From positions 97,933,298-97,997,297 of the forward strand of contig CM041783.1 in the NCBI GenBank assembly GCA_023374045.1: a DNA stretch of 64,000 nucleotides, in the 5' to 3' direction. Made by a program: the position numbers and the translations under genes. The notes below the pieces were generated by a model. It was not told the origin of the DNA, searched no databases, and saw only the letters and a list, made by a program, of their open reading frames with translations. The DNA comes from Limonium bicolor (taxonomy: Eukaryota; Streptophyta; Magnoliopsida; Caryophyllales; Plumbaginaceae). Every line of letters begins with the position of its first letter. Position 1 is the stretch's first letter. This document shows, piece after piece, positions 33,064 through 44,215 of the stretch.

Positions 33064-34633
33064 TGATAAGTGCAAAACATATAGACTTTTTAAGGTTTAA
33101 TCACCTTATTAATTGCAGCATTTTTAGTAATGTTTCTCACTTATCTTGGGTTTTTCCTATATTTATGTTGTTATATTAACTGATGTATTATATGTGTTAA
33201 AATGTAGGAAAAATGACAAACAAAGACATATATATTATTAAGGGATTAAAAAGCCACGTGCATGTCACGCAGAGAAGCGTGTCCCTCTGTACCGCCTCAT
33301 AATGGGCGGACACCACATATATGGGCAACCGCCCATAATAGGCGGACAACAGAGAATCACGACCGCGCCCTGTACCGCTTCATTAGAGGCGGACAACTCT
33401 AAAATGTAACCGCCACATAACAGGCGGTTGAGATACAGAGGAGACCGCCTCATAACAGGCGGACAGTACAGAGGAGACCGCCACTTATCTAGCGGACACG
33501 TGTAAATGTGCAGGATGTTCGCCGACTCGCTCGCTCTACAACTTGACTACCTTATCGTTTAAGCAGCCGGCGCCTACCAGAAATCACGCACGCATTGCAG
33601 CCCTGTCCCCTGCGCAATCAATGAGCTGCAATCAATGGGAAGCTGCAATCATCGAGCTCAATCAATGAAGCTGCTGCTCTGCTTCTTCTTCCTCTATAAA
33701 TACAACACTCGTCTCACCCTCTCCAGTGTCCTTCCAGAGGTTCCGTCCGTGGTTCCTCTGGAGTTCCAATTCACACCATCATTCCATCTTCGTACCACTA
33801 CACTTTCACTCACTCGTTCATCTTCATCTCTAATCTCCCGCTTCTCCATTTGTTTTCTTTTCATCTCATTAATTTCACCTCTAGTCTCACATATCTAAAT
33901 AGAAGACCAAACTATTTAATATGTTAGGCTAGAGTACATATACTCTGGGTATAATTATTATGTATCTGTATTAATTATGCAATATGTTTTACTGGTTTTA
34001 GTTTTAATAAAGTTTGTTACGCTTAAAGGTTTTCTTTCATCTTTTTAATAAATGTCATGAGTTTATTAAATTGCTTGCTAGTCTATTTTGATCAGACCGG
34101 TGATAAATAGACAGGTTAATTAAGCCGTAAAACTGGAGAAAGCTTTATTATGATTTAATGAGTTAGTATTTTCAAGTTGCAAGAATAAAATCCTCGTACT
34201 CCTCTGCCGTCCACCAGTGGGTGCTTGATCGCACAACTGGAACGAGTCTTATGAGTCTATGACTTAGTCCTTAAGATAAAAATAGGATCTTGCCAAACAA
34301 TTATAATTAAACCAGTAGACCTAGCATGAAAGAGCAGATAATATTAATCTGAACCAGAGTCCCGTTTAGTTTATCTGTTAATTTAGTTAATTTTATCTTT
34401 CCCTTTTATTTATAAAAACAAGTCAATTAATCCCCCCTTTTTGTGACACGCTTAGGTACTATAATATGTATATTAGTCCCGTGGTTCGATATCCGGTCGC
34501 TTACATTTCACTATACTACTGCGACCGGGATTTGTTTGCAGCCCGACGTTTATTTTGAGTTTTAATTTCTTTACTTTTCTTTTATTTTATGTTAATTATA
34601 CCCAATATAACCACTCAGAGTATAACGTCTGCA
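33064..34633 (+). mobile_element. Athila-like tandem array, LTR 2 (shared, central)
   Basis: This 1570-bp LTR is nearly identical to LTR 1 and LTR 3. It has a polypurine tract on its left and a primer site (34637-34654) on its right. It therefore serves as 3' LTR of unit 1 and 5' LTR of unit 2, which shows a true tandem. The TATA box is at 33695-33701 and the U3 palindromes at about 33290-33500. Confidence 0.92.
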
Positions 34634-36075
34634 AAATGGCGCCGTTGCCGGGGACTATATTTATTCTAGTTCCTAAGCCCCGGATTATTCACCTGTTAAT
34701 TATAAATATTTTGTTCTCTTATTGCTGTTAATATTATGTCTATAATATTTTGTTTATTGTTAATATTAATGATCTACTATATTATGTTAATATTAATTAT
34801 CTAATAATCTGTTAATATTAATTAATTGGACACCTGACTCTGGACATATGACTACGGACATCTGACTTCTGACATCTAACTTCTAACTCTTATTAACATT
34901 TAATTTCCATTGTCTCTAACATTTTTCCATTGTCTCTAACATTTAATTTCCATTGTCTTTAACATTTAATTTCCATTGTCCCTAACATTTAATATTATGT
35001 AAATTAACTACTAACATTTTTCTACTAACTTATAAATTCATCACGTTTTTATTTTTGTTGATGTTTGGTACAGCTTAACGAAAATAAAAAAAAAGAAGCA
35101 GAGGCCTGCCGCCTCTTGTCCGCCACTTTACAAGCGGACCACACACAGCCGCTCCGCCTCGTTACCGCCTCAAAACGGGCGGACGCCACACATACCCGAG
35201 ACCGCCTCGTAACGGGCGGACGAGACTCGACATTAAAAAAAAACGAACTGAAACGCTGCGTTTTCATAATTCCCGTTCTTCCCCAATTCTCTGAACTCCA
35301 ACCTCGACCCGACGAAGACTAGCAGGAAGAACAGACGCGCGACCAGCTCCTCCCTAAATCGACACAGCTTCTTCAATTCTACACCAAATCACACAAGTTT
35401 AGTACCGAAATCTTTGTTTTTCAATTCTCTACGATTCTATAGCTTCAATTCCACAAATGATGAACTACACTAGGAGAAATTAAGGACTAAACTTTCGAAA
35501 ACCTAGGTCGACGGGTTTAGAATTTTCGAGTTTAATTTGCAAATTTGTCTTCGAAATCTTCTTCTATTAATCATAATATACATACACAAGGTTAAATCTA
35601 CACTGATTATACTTAATTTGTCGTTTTGGATGAATTTCAAATTTAGGTATATGTAGATACGAGACTTGCTATGTTAAAATAGCATTCTCCAATTGTATTA
35701 TGCCTTGTTTTATTAAACGAATGAATTTATGATTATAGGTTGTTATATGTGGATTTATGCTGATAACGGTATTAAATTACCTTGCGTTTGACTGAATTAA
35801 TTATGGAGAATCATAGATTTTTAGGGGAAGTTCTGTCGAATTTTCGACAGAATTTATGTTGTATAATTATTCTGTTTATATTTTATATTATTTGTTCTAC
35901 TTGTTTTCTATTTTTGTTAATTTGCAAAGTTGTTTATATAATAGTCTGTTTGATATTAATTTTTATGTTGCTGTTTGTTTATTATTTTTATGTTGTTGTC
36001 TATCTGTTTAAATATTTAATATTAAATTGTTATCCTGTTAATGTTTGTTTGCTTTTAATTTAAAAATATATTAGT

Positions 36076-36177
36076 ATGCCTCGTGTTCGTGGTGGCAACT
36101 GTCCCGGTGCATCTTCTTCTGCACCTTCTCCTCGCTCAGACAGGCCAGGGACCAGCACAGCCTCCACCACCACCGCA
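36076..36177 (+). CDS. Short gag-like ORF start, copy 2 (possible first exon)
   Basis: The 34-codon frame is the same as at 17122 (MPRVRGGNCPGASSSAPSP..., Ser/Pro/Thr-rich). It could be spliced over 36178-36296 (GTGATT...TATATTCAG, 119 bp, T-rich). It would then continue E-G-N-S-V-V-S-F-M-F-L-L and stop, giving about 46 residues. Without splicing it stops within the T-rich stretch. Whether any protein is made is unknown. Confidence 0.3.
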
Positions 36178-36296
36178 GTGATTTTATTTTATTTTATTGT
36201 TATTTTTATTTTATTGTATTTATTTTGCTCTGTTGTTTACTAACATTTTGTAGACTCTTACTGTTTGAACCTTGTGCTCATTTTTGTTATATTCAG
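36178..36296 (+). other. Putative intron in Athila-like leader
   Basis: The segment begins GTGATTTTATTTTATTTTAT and ends GTTATATTCAG before GAAGG. Strong T-richness and a good TTCAG acceptor resemble a plant intron; the donor GTGATT is only fair. The matching segment in copy 1 ends at 17343. Confidence 0.35.
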
Positions 36297-37664
36297 GAAG
36301 GTAACAGTGTGGTTTCCTTTATGTTTCTTTTATGAATTATTATTTATGTTTTTCATATTATTATTTTCTTTTGGTGCCATTTGAGTTCTGCTGGCTATAT
36401 ATAATTTTCTTTCAGAATAAATTCTATATCCAACATATAGCTGAACTCGCCTATGGGAGCAACCTCAGTTGCTCTAGGAAATTCGATACCTTTGGTTGAA
36501 CACTTGCGCAAACTTAAGTGAGGAACGTCTCACCCCTACCAAAGCTTAAGTGTGAGGAAGGATACCTTCCTCAATCTACGATACAAGGGGAGTTTCAGTT
36601 CTTCCTTTATTTTATTAATGTTCAACCTATATTTAATCCTTTATGAGTCTGTCATAATTTGGAAGGTCATTTTCTTGATTTTAATTCTGAACAATGAGGA
36701 CATTGCTCCTCTTAAGTGTGAGGAAGGAGAGACCTTTCCCTGAAATTATGACAGTAGTTCGATAATGCCACACTCACTTTTTGCTACTCTAAATTGCCTA
36801 AATTTTAAAAAAATGCTACTCTAAACTGCCTAAATTTTAAAAAAATTGATAAAAATGAGATAAAATAATTGTAGAAGTGTCTGAAATTATGTCAAGTGAC
36901 AACTGAAAGATGGTTTTATTTAATGGAGTTTGTATAAAATTATTTTTCTTCAAAATACTCTATTTTCGCTCAAAATATGATAGATCTGCTAATTGTAGAA
37001 ACCAATTTAGTTTAGCTTGGGATTATGGAAATATGTGGAAAGTTAAGGAAAGAAAAGGATAAAGACAAGGTACTCCACTGTTTATGAATTTTTCTGACCA
37101 AAAACAGGCCTCGTCTATCCGGTTATTAAGTTCTTTGGGGTGCTTTAACACCTATCTACCTAAGGTATCGTGATCTGGGATAGAAGACCCAACACCACTA
37201 CAAGGATAGAGAGAAAAGTCTGGGGTACAGAAAAATAATGCAATTCAAAAAATATATATATAAAAATAATATGTGCTTTGTATATACAATTTGCACATTA
37301 AAAAAAATGTAAGTATAAATTGCAATTTATATTTATGAACATGAGTATGTGGTGTTGAAAGGTATTGCGGAATAAGGCATTACTTCACACCCCTTGTCAT
37401 CCCGGGTTAGAGAATTGAAATTGGTTGATAATCCCAGGTTAATCTAACTTGTTTTCTGCAGTCTAGTTTTTCTATGCTTTTATTAAATTGTTCTTCTTCA
37501 CTGTTTATAAAAACCTACTTCTAAGAGCAGAATTATTCTTTCAAGTTGTCACTTTGTCTAAATTCCCATCTACACTTATTTAATCTTGTTTTATTATTTT
37601 GGCTTAGAGATAATTTTATTCCTTATTTGCTTGAGGACAAGCAAAAGTCAAGTGTGAGGAAGTT

Positions 37665-39235
37665 TGATAAGTGCAAAACATATAGACTTTTTAAGGTTTA
37701 ATCACCTTATTAATTGCAGCATTTTTAGTAATGTTTCTCACTTATCTTGGGTTTTTCCTATATCTATGTTGTTATATTAACTGATGTATTATATGTGTTA
37801 AAATGTAGGAAAAATGACAAACAAAGACATATATATTATTAATGGATTAAAAAGCCACGTGCATGTCACGCAGAGAAGCGTGTCCCTCTGTACCGCCTCA
37901 TAATGGGCGGACAACACATATATGGGCAACCGCCTCATAATAGGCGGACAACAGAGAATCACGACCGCGCCCTGTACCGCTTCATTAGAGGCGGACAACT
38001 CTAAAATGTAACCGCCACATAACGGGCGGTTGAGATACAGAGGAGACCGCCTCATAACAGGCGGACAGTACAGAGGAGACCGCCACTTATCTAGCGGACA
38101 CGTGTAAATGTGCAGGATGTTCGCCGACTCGCTCGCTCTGCAACTTGACTACCTTATCGTTTAAGCAGTCGGCGCCTACCAGAAATCACGCACGCATTGC
38201 AGCCCTGTCCCCTGCGCAATCAATGAGCTGCAATCAATGGGAAGCTGCAATCATCGAGCTCAATCAATGAAGCTGCTGCTCTGCTTCTTCTTCCTCTATA
38301 AATACAACACTCGTCTCACCCTCTCCAGTGTCCTTCCAGAGGTTCCGTCCGTGGTTCCTCTGGAGTTCCAATTCACACCATCATTCCATCTTCGTACCAC
38401 TACACTTTCACTCACTCGTTCATCTTCATCTCTAATCTCCCGCTTCTCCATTTGTTTTCTTTTCATCTCATTAATTTCACCTCTAGTCTCACGTATCTAA
38501 ATAGAAGACCAAACTATTTAATATGTTAGGCTAGAGTACATATACTCTGGAAATAATTATTATGTATCTGTATTAATTATGCAATATGTTTTACTGGTTT
38601 TAGTTTTAATAAAGTTTGTTACGCTTAAAGGTTTTCTTTCATCTTTTTAATAAATGTCATGAGTTTATTAAATTGCTTGCTAGTCTATTTTGATCAGACC
38701 GGTGATAAATAGACAGGTTAATTAAGCCAAAAAACTGGAGAAAGCTTTATTATGATTTAATGAGTTAGTATTTTCAAGTTGCAAGAATAAAATCCTCGTA
38801 CTCCTCTGCCGTCCACCAGTGGGTGCTTGATCGCACAACTAGAACGAGTCTTATGAGTCTATGACTTAGTCCTTAAGATAAAAATAGGATCTTGCGAAAC
38901 AATTATAATTAAACCAGTAGACCTAGCATGAAAGAGCAGATAATATTAATCTGAACCAGAGTCCCGTTTAGTTTATCTGTTAATTTAGTTAATTTTATCT
39001 TTCCCTTTTATTTATTAAAACAAGTCAATTAATCCCCCCTTTTTGTGACACGCTTAGGTACTATAATATGTATATTAGTCCCGTGGTTCGATATCCGGTC
39101 GCTTACATTTCACTATACTACTGCGACCGGGATTTGTTTGCAGCCCGACATTTATTTTGAGTTTTAATTTCTTTACTTTTCTTTTATTTTATGTTAATTA
39201 TACCCAATATAACCACTCAGAGTATAACGTCTGCA
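37665..39235 (+). mobile_element. Athila-like tandem array, LTR 3
   Basis: This 1571-bp LTR is nearly identical to LTR 1 and LTR 2 and ends CGTCTGCA. It is followed by GGGGG (39236-39240), matching the Gs before LTR 1. The host solo LTR then resumes. TATA box at 38297-38303. Confidence 0.92.
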
Positions 39236-39240
39236 GGGGG
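39236..39240 (+). other. Target site duplication (right) of Athila-like array
   Basis: GGGGG matches 14102-14106. The duplication flanks the three-LTR array as a whole, so the array occupies one insertion site. Confidence 0.7.
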
Positions 39241-40024
39241 TTTAACCTAACGGCAAGTGTACCGCTAGATAATAGCAAGTTTAAATCTCGGAGTATTCCT
39301 TGAGTATCGAATCCAAGGAGGGAGTGGCTAGTTTAATTTCTACTTACACACAAAACAAGAATAATATAAAAATAACAGGAAATTGGGGGTTTTTGTATGT
39401 GATGGTGAATATTGTAAAGGAGTTCAATAAGCAATAAATAACAGGTAAATAATTGTTTTGATTTTGTTTGATAAAGGAAATTCCAGTTTACTACTTCTCT
39501 CTAGGTTTGCAATTTCTTCCCCTAAGTGATTTCAACAGAATTCAGAATAAAACCCTAGAATAAGGATAACTCGTATTCGGTCTCCCGTTCCACGAATTCT
39601 AATTAGCAAAGACCGAATCCTAACTCTCGTTATGAATCCACTGTTTACTAATTGCTTTAAGTGTAGTCTAGACTAATGGTCAGCTAGTGTTTAGAGGAAT
39701 TACCATCTCTATACTAACTGGTTCTTTCCCTGTAGTCAATTGATAGCCACAGTTCTCACTTATAAGCTAACAAACTGATAAACTCAATAATTGATCAGAT
39801 TAAAAAGTTTAGGAATTCATAAGGGAAAAGAACTTTATTCTAGTGTACTGCAGAAAATCACAAAGGTTCATAAATAATTATTCTAGAGATACATAGTAAA
39901 CCGAAATTAAAAGTGACTACTCAGCCATAGACAGAATAACAATGCTCAATATAAACAGCATAAGGATAGAGGGATTTAGCAGAAAAACTGATTTTAGAAG
40001 CCGTCGCCGATTCTGCCATTTCCA

Positions 40025-40100
40025 CTCGCCTCTGTGTCACGTCCGACTATCTGGGGTCGAACGCTGATCCGGACACCTTCTTCAGGGTCTGTCCGGACGT
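40025..40100 (-). repeat. Minor GTCCG/CGGAC cluster in solo LTR
   Basis: CACGTCCGAC, ATCCGGACACC and TGTCCGGACGTGG occur within about 75 bp. This is a second, weaker cluster of the half-site found in the main array at 40440-40650. Confidence 0.55.
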
Positions 40101-40439
40101 GGGTAAATGAAGCACTGTGAGCGGTTTCTGTCTGTGAGTGAGGTGGAAGAGTTACGGAGGAAAATTTGTGAATGGAGATGAAGGATTGTTGTGGATGAGA
40201 GGATATGTAGAGAGGGAGAGAAGGGGTTAGACTCACAAGTCTGGTACGAATTGGAATGAAGGCTGAGTGACTACTTAAATAAGCTTAGAAATAAACATAG
40301 GTTAGTGGAAGTTTGGTGTGTTGGTAATTAATTGAGCATGGGCGTGTATTAATTTAGGGCGTAGTATGGGTTAAACTGCCACTCGGCTGATAATTGCGCC
40401 GAAAGCCCGATTATCAGCGTGATGCGTTTTTATTTTTCA

Positions 40440-40650
40440 TTTCTGTGTGACGTCCGGATCTGTGTCCGGATCCGGACGTGACACAGAAGTTTGGATCTAA
40501 AACTCGGAATATGTCCGGATCGTTGTCCGGATCCGGACAAGACACAGAATTCTTGGATCTGGAGTTTGGGTCACGTCCGGCTTACGTCCGGATCCGGACT
40601 TGTGACGTCGGCTTTGCGTCCGGCTGTCTTGACCCGGACGTGACCGATCT
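40440..40650 (-). repeat. Four palindromic blocks GTCCGGATCCGGAC-type (solo LTR)
   Basis: Blocks start near 40449, 40510, 40574 and 40616. Three contain GTCCGGATCCGGAC, a perfect 14-bp palindrome, with outer GTCCGG arms and a GTGACAC or AGACAC tail. They lie upstream of the putative TATA in the minus-strand U3, as the ACCGCC palindromes do in the array LTRs. Confidence 0.85.
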
Positions 40651-40867
40651 TCGCCTTTTTTCTTGATTGTTCCCCGTTTGTTGCGTTGCAATCCTTATGA
40701 TGTAAATCTTCATTTATCTGGGTTTTTCCTATATTTAGCATATAATGCAGTTTATATCAAAACATCAATCTTAGGAAAAACACAGAATAAGTGGGAAACA
40801 TTGCTTAAATTGTAGCAGATTATAAGGTAATTAAGCCCATAAAAGCCTATATGGTTCACACTTATCA

Positions 40868-40872
40868 AGGGG
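40868..40872 (+). other. Target site duplication (right) of solo Athila-like LTR
   Basis: AGGGG corresponds to AGGAG at 14063-14067. Confidence 0.7.
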
Positions 40873-41040
40873 CCGGACCAAGTCCCGGACCGGCCTTAAA
40901 AACAAGCCGAAAGTGAACTCTAGAGGTGGTCTGGGTCCTTAGTCCAGGACCAAGACCCGGACCAATGTAAAAAAAGGGTCGAGAGTTAGTTTAAGTGATG
41001 GTCCGGGACCTTGGGTCAGGACCAAGTCCCGGACCAGACC
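40873..41040 (+). repeat. Palindromic blocks GGTCCGGG-type (LARD 0)
   Basis: Block 1 is split (14051-14067 plus 40873-40900). Block 2 starts at 40928 and block 3 at 41000. After removal of the insertion the pitch is 72 and 72 bp. The arms are GGTC(C/T)GGG and CCCGGACC. Confidence 0.85.
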
Positions 41041-43035
41041 AAAAGTTGCCCAAAATTTGTTTTAAAGGCCTCTATAGATGGGGGATTGATGGGTAATGTA
41101 TTATGATGTTTAGAGCTGTTTGGTGCCATGTGAAGGCCTTAAAAAGTGTAAACAAGTGTTAGATTGGATGTGAGAGTTGTAAACTTAAGATCACAAGAGT
41201 AAAATTAAGTATAACGGGATAACGGGGTTAATAATGGGCGCACTAGTCGTTAAAAATCGTATTACCCCGATGTAAATGGAAACAATTGTAATGTTACCAG
41301 TTGTTCAAGAACTATTTCAGGAACTAAGAGGACAATAGAGTGGACCTTGGTGACAGGTATGGTTTTCTTGCAACCTGTGTTCTACCGGATTACACCGGCT
41401 TGTATGCCAACCTGTTTTCTATGTGTTGCCACCTTACAAGATGAAGCATGAAATGAGTTTACAGTAATTCGTTTATGTGGCGTATTTAGTTCAAATACCG
41501 TTTAACCTCGAAAATGTGTTAAACCATAGCTAACCGACTCTAGGTTCACATAAGAGATTGGTATTCGGATTTACCGACCCAACCTACGGGGACATTCTAA
41601 CTACGGCTATCCTTGTGTTAGTGTACTATTGTTGTGTATAAGTGTGCTTACCTTCTTTGTGTATGTGTTGTGTAACGACTGTTGTTTGTTCATGTCTGTC
41701 GGATGGTACCTTACCTCCTCTGTGTGTCTAACTGAACCTCACTAACTATAATGTAAATTATGGTAATGAACCCCGTGGAGGGAGCTTTTAGCCAATGTGT
41801 TATTTGGGGGTGAGGAATCCGGGTGTCCGGTCGCGCGCGTATGTTTGGGAGTTGATATCTATATTTAATTCAACTCTCTCCTTTGTTCAGTTGTTTTCCT
41901 TCTTGGATTTCAATCTCCCACGAGCCAATAGCTGGCTCTCCTACCTTGACTATTATTTGGGGTAAGGGGGAATTGTGTATGGTGTGATCGGGTCTATATT
42001 AAGACCGACACATCTAAGTAAGTTATTGTGTATGGTGTGCTTGGGTCTATATTATGACCGACACATCTAAGTAAAGTAAATGTGTACGGTGTGTTCAGAA
42101 CTATATTATATCCGACACATCTCAAGTAAAATATACGTTCTCTAAGGAGAACAGTAAGTTATTGTGTAACACGCTCAACATGGGAATAGAAAGATTCTCT
42201 AGGCTCTAATGAGATGACTAACACTCATTTCGGTATGAGTCCTCACGTGACTCATCCCGAGTTATGTTGTATGTAAGTTAATGTGCGATGTGTGTTGTTA
42301 TGTTAGTGTACGTTGATTTCCGAAATCAACCCCATGTTAATAAAAGAAGTAATTAAGTATAACCCGATTAAATGGGTAAGTGTCATCTAATAAGGAATAG
42401 CTCCATTAAGGTATAAACCCTCAAGGGGTCAAGGAACACAATAACGTGATCTAACAAGTGTTGATGTGTTAACCTTATGCTTTGTATCCTATTGTTTAAA
42501 TATGTGTTAATTATAAGCATGATATGTGTTTATAGTTTCCATGCATGATTTAAATATAATCAACCGCATGCTTAGACGACAATTAGTTATGCGTGGCCTG
42601 GTAGTATACGAGCTGCACAATTACCATACCAGCAAAGGTGCTGAGCCCCTTTGGGGCCACCCTTTTCATTTCAGGTACAATGGAGCTGGCAACCGTTAGA
42701 GAGTAGGACAGGGTGGCTATTGATGCGTGGGAAGTTATTTAATTTGTTTATGTAATTGTAAGTGTAGTAAGACCGAAACTGTTATCGGCAATAGAACGTT
42801 GTCAATATTTGGCACAGTTGGAATATAATGTTTTTTATTGTTTAGAAATGGAACGGGATTGTAATGTGTAAGTGCTCGGTAATCTGGTCCATCAGACAGA
42901 TACAATGTGTAAGTATTAGCCTTGTTAGCCACGTGGGTGGCTAACGGCGTGTGACACTGATGGATTAAGTTAAATGTTGAGTTGTAATTCTGCTGCAATC
43001 ATTTGTTAAGTGTTGTGTTTGTAGTTGGGGTGTCA
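40873..43035 (+). mobile_element. LARD 0 3' LTR, right part
   Basis: This continues the LTR cut at 14067 and ends GTTGGGGTGTCA, a variant of GATGGGGTGTTACA. It contains the rest of the GGTCCGGG-type palindromic blocks, the ACCGGATTACACCGGCTTGT segment common to all LARD LTRs, and the GTTAGCCACGTGGGTGGCTA palindrome near the 3' end. No tRNA-Met primer site follows, as expected for a 3' LTR. It has diverged more than the LARD 1 pair. Confidence 0.85.
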
Positions 43036-43600
43036 TACTTGGAGTCATAACAAGTTTATGTTTATTAGACTAGAGGCATCACTCTTGATGTCATCTATCG
43101 TCTTAGGGAATTTCCCAAGTTCTGGGATTCTCATACTTAAGGGTGCCCCGACATTTCGAATACTTATACATTCAGGTTGCTTTCTCATACCGGGTCGAAT
43201 CCTCATATAGGAGGCCGACTATCTTTCCAGGGAGTTTGTTGGTCCCATATAACTCTTTATACTGTTCTTATGAGTTCATAACTTTGACCTATCGATTTCT
43301 CTTATTAGGGGTTCTTTATATCTTTCTACTATTTGTTATTTTGTGGATTGTTTTATTTCGGTTCTCTAACCGTTAATTGGAGTTTACAAATCCCGTACAT
43401 CTCTCTTACATCCTAGTGAGTTCAAAAGGTTACATTATCATTATTCTCTAATCGATAATTCTCATGTGTGTTTCTACGTTCACGTTATTTGTAGAACGAC
43501 TCTTTCTACGAGTCACTAACCAAACAAACTCATTGATGAGTTGGTCTACAACACTAAGTTAGACCTCACAGTCAAACATGGATGGTTAGTACAACAAACA
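43036..43600. other. Unassigned sequence between two LARD LTRs
   Basis: About 565 bp follow the LARD 0 LTR end. There are no long frames and no LTR ends, and I see no clear similarity to other parts of the window. It may be a very diverged part of the old minus-strand LARD LTR to its right, or flanking DNA. Confidence 0.3.
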
Positions 43601-44026
43601 TGCATCAAGGCAATAACAATGCAATAAGCATTTTTCATGCATTTATCTTTTTAGGCCGGCACACAAGCTACAACACACAAGCTGAGAGGACTCGGCAGGA
43701 CACAAGTTGCAAGAAATCCATACCTGTCAACTGGAGTTACTCTACCGTGTTACCTTATGTTCCTCGGTTTATTCTCGTTCCACTGATAACATATCAAGCT
43801 GTTCTATTAACATCAATACCATACAATATGTAATTGACTATTACTCCCGTACTTGACCCGTTGTCCCGTTTACCTCATCTTTACTCTTATGAAGTTAAGT
43901 TCTCAACTTTTTTACACTTCTAAGAACCTTTACATGTCACCAAACAAGTCCTAAATATCATCTAATATTAACCCCATTAAATTCCCCATCATTAGAAGCC
44001 TATAAAACACCCTCGGGTGAATTTTT

Positions 44027-44215
44027 GGGGGGGGGGGGGTCCGGGACTTAGTCCGGCCCCAATGTCCCAGACCAAAGCATTTTCTAACTTTCGGGTGTTT
44101 TTTTACATTGGTCTGGGTCTTGGTCCTGGACTAAGGACCCGGACCACCTACAGACTTCACTTTCATCTTGTTTTTAAGGTTGGTCTGGGACTTGGTCCGG
44201 CCCCTAAGTCTCGGA
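44027..44215 (-). repeat. G13 run and three palindromic blocks (old LARD LTR)
   Basis: Thirteen Gs (44027-44039) abut block 1. Blocks start at 44039, 44110 and 44182 (71 and 72 bp apart) with GGTC(C/T)GGG and CCGGACC-type arms, like LARD 0 and LARD 2. The blocks stay legible although the rest of the LTR is strongly diverged. Confidence 0.8.

Larger units (their letters stand above)
34634..37664 (+). mobile_element. Athila-like internal region 2 (uninterrupted)
   Basis: This 3031-bp internal region is collinear with and nearly identical to region 1 after removal of LARD 1 (3039 bp). It has the primer site at 34637, the 23-bp tandem repeat, leader palindromes, the short gag-like frame at 36076 and the polypurine tract at 37650. 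The intact LARD 1 target site is at 36297-36301. The motif AAGTGTGAGGAAG recurs at 36548 and 36714, with a mutated copy near 36514. No enzymatic domain is encoded, so the family is non-autonomous. Confidence 0.9.
39241..40867 (-). mobile_element. Solo Athila-like LTR, main part
   Basis: On the minus strand this starts TGATAAGTGTGAACCATATA at 40867. It parallels the start of the array LTRs, including the later AATGTTT(C)CCACTTAT and TTTTTCCTA segments, so it is a sister family in opposite orientation. With 14068-14106 it totals about 1.67 kb, close to the array LTR length. No internal region or second LTR is found and both flanks are LARD 0, so it is a solo LTR. Palindromic GTCCGGATCCGGAC blocks lie at 40440-40650. 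TATTTAAG-like DNA near 40273-40281 is a possible TATA box. Confidence 0.8.
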
